Assembly: GCF_022808935.1 (NCBI RefSeq)
Contig: NZ_JAKZFR010000002.1
Coordinates: 462,401 to 526,400 of the forward strand
DNA from: Geothrix sp. SG200
Lineage (GTDB): Bacteria; Acidobacteriota; Holophagae; Holophagales; Holophagaceae
DNA: 64,000 bases
Direction: 5' to 3'
The translations under genes and the position numbers were made by a program. Below the pieces are notes generated by a model. That model had not been told where the DNA came from, did no database searches, and worked only from the letters and a program-made list of their open reading frames with translations. Shown here one piece after another: positions 60,650 through 64,000 of the stretch (positions within the stretch are counted from its first letter, which is position 1; the number at the start of each line of letters is the position of its first letter).

Positions 60650-61045
60650 ATGAACCAAGTGGTGGCGCGATTCCTGGACGGGACGACCCTCAAGGGCCAG
60701 ACCAACGACTTCCTTCCGGCGAAGGATCTCTTCCACATCTCCGCGAATGGAAGCATCGGCGCCAAGCCACTGGAGGTGAAGGTGCCGGACCTCAAGGCTC
60801 TGTACTTCGTCCGCAGCCTCCAGGGCGATCCGGAGCACCAGAAGACCAACGAATTCCCGCCCAACGCCCCCGCCCCGGGCCGGAAGGTCAAGGTCACCTT
60901 CAAGGACGGCGAGGTGCTGGTGGGCACCACGCAGGGGTATCAGCCGGGCCGGCCGGGATTCTTCCTGCTCCCGGCCGACCCGCGCTCCAACAATGAACGG
61001 TGCTACATCGTGACGTCCGCCACCCAGTCGGTGGTTTTCGTCTAG
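60650..61045 (+). CDS. Conserved-looking small protein, unknown function
   Basis: The protein has 131 aa, soluble, beta-rich, in two similar halves: VARFLDGTTLKGQTNDFLPA and VKVTFKDGEVLVGTTQGYQP, each followed by a FHIS- or GFFLLPA-type strand. This looks like a duplicated small barrel. I link it loosely with the uncharacterised DUF6982-type proteins often seen near type IV pilus or PilZ genes, but am not sure. It lies divergent from ettA and faces ppdK. Confidence 0.65.
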   Translation: MNQVVARFLDGTTLKGQTNDFLPAKDLFHISANGSIGAKPLEVKVPDLKALYFVRSLQGDPEHQKTNEFPPNAPAPGRKVKVTFKDGEVLVGTTQGYQPGRPGFFLLPADPRSNNERCYIVTSATQSVVFV

Positions 61046-61051
61046 GGCCGA

Positions 61052-63766
61052 TCAGTCCAGGGCCGCCTGGGCGGCCGCCAGGGTGGCGATAGGCACGCGA
61101 TAGGGGCTGCAGCTCACGTAGTCGAGCCCCACGCGGTGGAAGAAATTCACGCTGCGGGGATCGCCCCCGTGCTCGCCGCAGACGCCCAGCTTGATGCCGG
61201 GCCGCGCCGAGCGGCCCTTCTCGCACGAGATGCGCACCAGCTCGCCGATGCCCTCCTGGTCCAGGCTCTGGAAAGGATCGTCCTCCAGCAGCTTCTTGCC
61301 CACGTACTCGGGCAGGAAGGTGCCCGCGTCGTCGCGGCTGAAGCCGAAGCCCATCTGGGTGAGGTCATTGGTGCCGAAGCTGAAGAACTCGGCCTCCTGG
61401 GCGATCTTGTCCGAGGTGATGGCGGCTCGGGGGATCTCGATCATGGTGCCGATGGGGCAGGCGAACTGAGTACCCCGCTCCTGGTTCACCTGGGCGATCT
61501 CGTCCAGCATCTCGGTCTTGGTGTAGGTCAACTCCCGCACGGTGCCGATGAGCGGCACCATGATCTCGGGGATGGCCTTGACGCCCTCCGCGGCCACGTT
61601 CAACGCGGCCTCGGCGATGGCCCGCACCTGCATGCGGATGATCTCGGGGAAGGTGATGCCCAGGCGGCAGCCGCGGTGGCCCATCATGGGGTTGAACTCG
61701 TGGAGCTGCGCCACGCGGCGCTCCACGGTGCCCAGGTCCACCCCCAGCACTTCCGCCATCTCCCGCTGGCCGGCTTCGTCCTGGGGCAGGAACTCATGGA
61801 GGGGCGGGTCCAGCAGGCGGATGTTCACGGGCAGGCCGTCCATGGCCTTGAAGATGCCCTCGAAATCCTCCCGCTGGATGGGCAGGAGCTTGGCCAGGGC
61901 CTTCTTTCGGCCCTCGGTGTCCGTGGCGAGGATCATCTCGCGCACGGCGATGATTCGGTCGCCTTCGAAGAACATGTGCTCCGTGCGGCAGAGGCCAATG
62001 CCCTGGGCACCGAAGGCCCGCGCCACGGCGGCATCATGGGGTGTATCGGCGTTGGTGCGGACCTTCATGCGCTTGGCCTCGTGGCTCCAGGCCATGATCT
62101 TGGCGAAGCGCTGGTAGAGTTCGCTGTCTCCGGCCTTCAGGCGGCCGTCCACCAGCACCTGGTTCACTTCGGAGGGATGGGCGCTCAGCTTGCCGGCGAA
62201 CACCTCGCCCGTGGAGCCGTCCATGGAAATCCAGTCCTGGCCGGCCTTCAGCTGATGATCGCCCACCTTCACCAGGCCCTTGGCCACATCGATCTGCACG
62301 GCCGAGGCACCACAGACGCAGGGCTTGCCCATGCCGCGAGCCACCACTGCCGCATGGCTGGTCATGCCGCCGCGGGCGGTGAGGATGCCCTGAGAGGCCA
62401 CCATGCCGGCGATATCCTCGGGGCTGGTCTCCACGCGCACCAGCACCACAGGACCCTCCTGGGCCATCTTCTCGGCCTGCTCAGCCGTGAGGGCGATGCG
62501 CCCCGTGGCGGCGCCGGGACCCGCGTTCAGGCCCTTGGTGAGCAGGTGGCCCTCCTTGCGCAGGCGATCCTTCTCCTTGGGATCGAAGACGGGCGCCAGC
62601 AGCTGGGACAAGCTGTCGGCATCGATGCGCTTCAGGGCGGTGTGCGTATCGATGAGCCCCTCGTCCACCAGGTCGATGGCGATGCGGATGCCGGCCATGG
62701 CGGTGCGCTTGCCGTTGCGCGTCTGAAGCAGGTAGAGCTTCCCGCGCTCGATGGTGAACTCGATGTCCTGCATGTCCTTGAAGTGGGTCTCGAGGCGCTT
62801 GCAGGTGGCGTCGAGCTCCGCGAAGGCCGCGGGCATGGCCTCCTCCAGGCTCTTCAGACCGGTGCCGTCGGCCTGCGCCCGGGTGATGGGCTGGGGCGTG
62901 CGGATGCCGGCCACCACATCCTCACCCTGGGCGTTGATGAGGTACTCGCCGTAGAACAGCTTCTCGCCCGTGGCGGGGTCACGCGTGAAGGCCACGCCGG
63001 TGCCGCAGTCGTCACCCATGTTGCCGAAGACCATGCTCTGCACGTTGACGCCCGTGCCCCAGTCATCGGGAATGCGGTGGAGGCGGCGGTAGGTGATGGC
63101 GCGGGCGGTGTTCCAGCTTTCGAAAACGGCGCGGATGGCGCCCCAGAGCTGCTCCATGGGTTCCTGTGGGAAGGCCTGGCCGGTCTCTTCCTGCACGATC
63201 TCCTTGAAGGCGGCGACGAGGGTCTTCCAGTCCTCTGCACTGAGGTCGGTATCCTGGTGTTTGTGGAGCCGCTCTTTCGCGCGCTCCAGCTCCGCCTCGA
63301 ACAGCGCGTGTTCTACGCCCAGCACCACGTTGCTGTACATCGTGATGAAGCGGCGGTAGGAATCCCAGGCGAAGCGGGAATTGCCGCTGGCCTTCTCCAG
63401 GGCCAGCACGGTCCGGTCGTTGAGCCCCAGGTTGAGCACCGTGTCCATCATGCCGGGCATGGACACGCGGGCGCCGGAGCGGACGGAGAGCAGGAGCGGG
63501 TTCTCGTTGGACCCGAAACCGCAGCCTCGCACGCCTTCGAGCCACTTCAGGGCCTCGACCACCTCGGCCTTGAGGTCCTCGGCGAGCTTGCGGCCATGGG
63601 TGTAGTAGGCGTTGCACTGCTCCGTGGTGAGCGTGAATCCCGGCGGAACGGGAATCCCCAGCCCCGCCATCTCAGCCAGGTTGCAGCCCTTGCCTCCGAG
63701 AAGGTTGCGCATGGCCGCGCCGCCTTCGTTACGGTTTCCCCCGAAGGTGTAAACACCTTTGCTCAT
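61052..63766 (-). CDS. ppdK: Pyruvate phosphate dikinase
   Basis: The protein has 904 aa. The start at MSKGVYTFGG is set by GGAGG five bases upstream. Domains are an N-terminal ATP-grasp part (GGKGCNLAEMAGLGIPVPPG, FGNMGDDCGTGVAFTRDPAT), the swivelling phospho-His domain (GGMTSHAAVVARGMGKPC) and a C-terminal PEP/pyruvate barrel (GLCRTEHMFF, GTNDLTQM, CGEHGGDP). It interconverts pyruvate, ATP and Pi with PEP, AMP and PPi, and in such organisms can work in gluconeogenesis or PPi-linked glycolysis. It lies directly after the rrn operon terminator. Confidence 0.97.
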   Translation of the reverse strand: MSKGVYTFGGNRNEGGAAMRNLLGGKGCNLAEMAGLGIPVPPGFTLTTEQCNAYYTHGRKLAEDLKAEVVEALKWLEGVRGCGFGSNENPLLLSVRSGARVSMPGMMDTVLNLGLNDRTVLALEKASGNSRFAWDSYRRFITMYSNVVLGVEHALFEAELERAKERLHKHQDTDLSAEDWKTLVAAFKEIVQEETGQAFPQEPMEQLWGAIRAVFESWNTARAITYRRLHRIPDDWGTGVNVQSMVFGNMGDDCGTGVAFTRDPATGEKLFYGEYLINAQGEDVVAGIRTPQPITRAQADGTGLKSLEEAMPAAFAELDATCKRLETHFKDMQDIEFTIERGKLYLLQTRNGKRTAMAGIRIAIDLVDEGLIDTHTALKRIDADSLSQLLAPVFDPKEKDRLRKEGHLLTKGLNAGPGAATGRIALTAEQAEKMAQEGPVVLVRVETSPEDIAGMVASQGILTARGGMTSHAAVVARGMGKPCVCGASAVQIDVAKGLVKVGDHQLKAGQDWISMDGSTGEVFAGKLSAHPSEVNQVLVDGRLKAGDSELYQRFAKIMAWSHEAKRMKVRTNADTPHDAAVARAFGAQGIGLCRTEHMFFEGDRIIAVREMILATDTEGRKKALAKLLPIQREDFEGIFKAMDGLPVNIRLLDPPLHEFLPQDEAGQREMAEVLGVDLGTVERRVAQLHEFNPMMGHRGCRLGITFPEIIRMQVRAIAEAALNVAAEGVKAIPEIMVPLIGTVRELTYTKTEMLDEIAQVNQERGTQFACPIGTMIEIPRAAITSDKIAQEAEFFSFGTNDLTQMGFGFSRDDAGTFLPEYVGKKLLEDDPFQSLDQEGIGELVRISCEKGRSARPGIKLGVCGEHGGDPRSVNFFHRVGLDYVSCSPYRVPIATLAAAQAALD

Positions 63767-63843
63767 CAGATCCTCCACGCGGAACCTTCAGTGTATCCGC
63801 CGTGACAGATAAATGGCCTGCGGATGCGGAGATCCGTACGCGA

Positions 63844-63873
63844 AAACGGGCCACCTCGAAGGGTGGCCCGTTT
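63844..63873 (-). terminator. Terminator of the rRNA operon
   Basis: A perfect 12-bp stem (63844-63855 with 63862-63873) with a 6-base loop, 10 bases after the 5S gene on the minus strand. Confidence 0.92.
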
Positions 63874-63882
63874 GGGATTTAA

Positions 63883-63997
63883 CGTCGCAGCGACCTACTT
63901 TTCCACTCCTGTGGGGAGCAGTATCATCGGCCCTCCAGGTCTTAACGGCCGTGTTCGGGATGGGAACGGGTGTGACCCCTGGGGAAAAGCCGCGACG
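63883..63997 (-). rRNA. rrf: 5S ribosomal RNA
   Basis: About 115 nt. On the minus strand it contains the standard 5S core (ACACCCGTTCCCATCCCGAA, then CACGG and GTTAAG) and ends in GTAGGTCGC. The terminal stem CGTCGC/GCGACG marks the ends. A 23S gene is expected beyond the right edge. Confidence 0.95.
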
Positions 63998-64000
63998 AAG

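Overview
The window looks like chromosome from a GC-rich, respiratory, metal-reducer-like bacterium. The best guess is Acidobacteriota of the Geothrix/Holophaga kind. This is an inference from very high GC, large multiheme c-type cytochromes, System II cytochrome c maturation (ResB/CcsA), the C4-dicarboxylate transporters and NtrC-type regulators; no marker gene fixes the taxonomy. A 5S rRNA gene, the tail of an rrn operon, lies at the right edge on the minus strand.

Layout. 1-3.0 kb: end of a MoxR ATPase gene, a degenerate NtrC-like response regulator and a fused AroD-AroE enzyme. 3.2-7.6 kb: a dicarboxylate module with a Dcu antiporter, a DASS/CitT-like transporter carrying an odd Ala/Lys-rich insertion, and a tartrate/D-malate dehydrogenase. 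8.0-24.6 kb: a cytochrome supercluster. It holds a 42-heme cytochrome, then a minus-strand set (NHL protein, tetraheme cytochrome, outer-membrane beta-barrel, octaheme cytochrome, parvulin PPIase) diverging from a plus-strand set (NHL protein, 13-heme cytochrome, ResB, lipoprotein, CcsA). The parts fit a porin-cytochrome conduit for extracellular electron transfer with its own assembly factors. 24.7-36.3 kb: housekeeping and envelope genes, including a cobalamin-type radical SAM protein, MazG, a YkuD-Mur ligase fusion, a domain-swapped aconitase, a cold-shock protein, an NlpC/P60 lipoprotein and a PilZ protein.

36.3-41.4 kb is the least ordinary part. A non-coding repeat-rich stretch leads into an AT-richer array of unrelated small genes, all on the plus strand, separated by long, mutually similar imperfect inverted repeats. 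Four are exactly 124 bp and a fifth is about 132 bp. They end in RYYYAAC/GTTRRRY-type cores and read as integron attC sites. A motif resembling the 3' end of class 1 attI precedes the first cassette, but no integrase gene is visible. The cores decay with distance from that motif. The cassettes encode a DUF4062 protein, several unknown proteins and, past the last site, an RDD membrane protein.

41.5-64 kb: an ImuB-ImuC (DnaE2) mutagenesis pair, small stress proteins, MoaE, lysine 6-aminotransferase with RNase HI, a pseudokinase-TonB fusion, an NtrC-type regulator, ComEC, a nucleoside phosphorylase-family protein, a bacterial DNMT2-like methyltransferase, a CDF-like membrane protein with a Cys-rich tail, the ABC-F protein EttA, pyruvate phosphate dikinase and 5S rRNA. 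No tRNA, CRISPR array, insertion sequence or prophage was seen.
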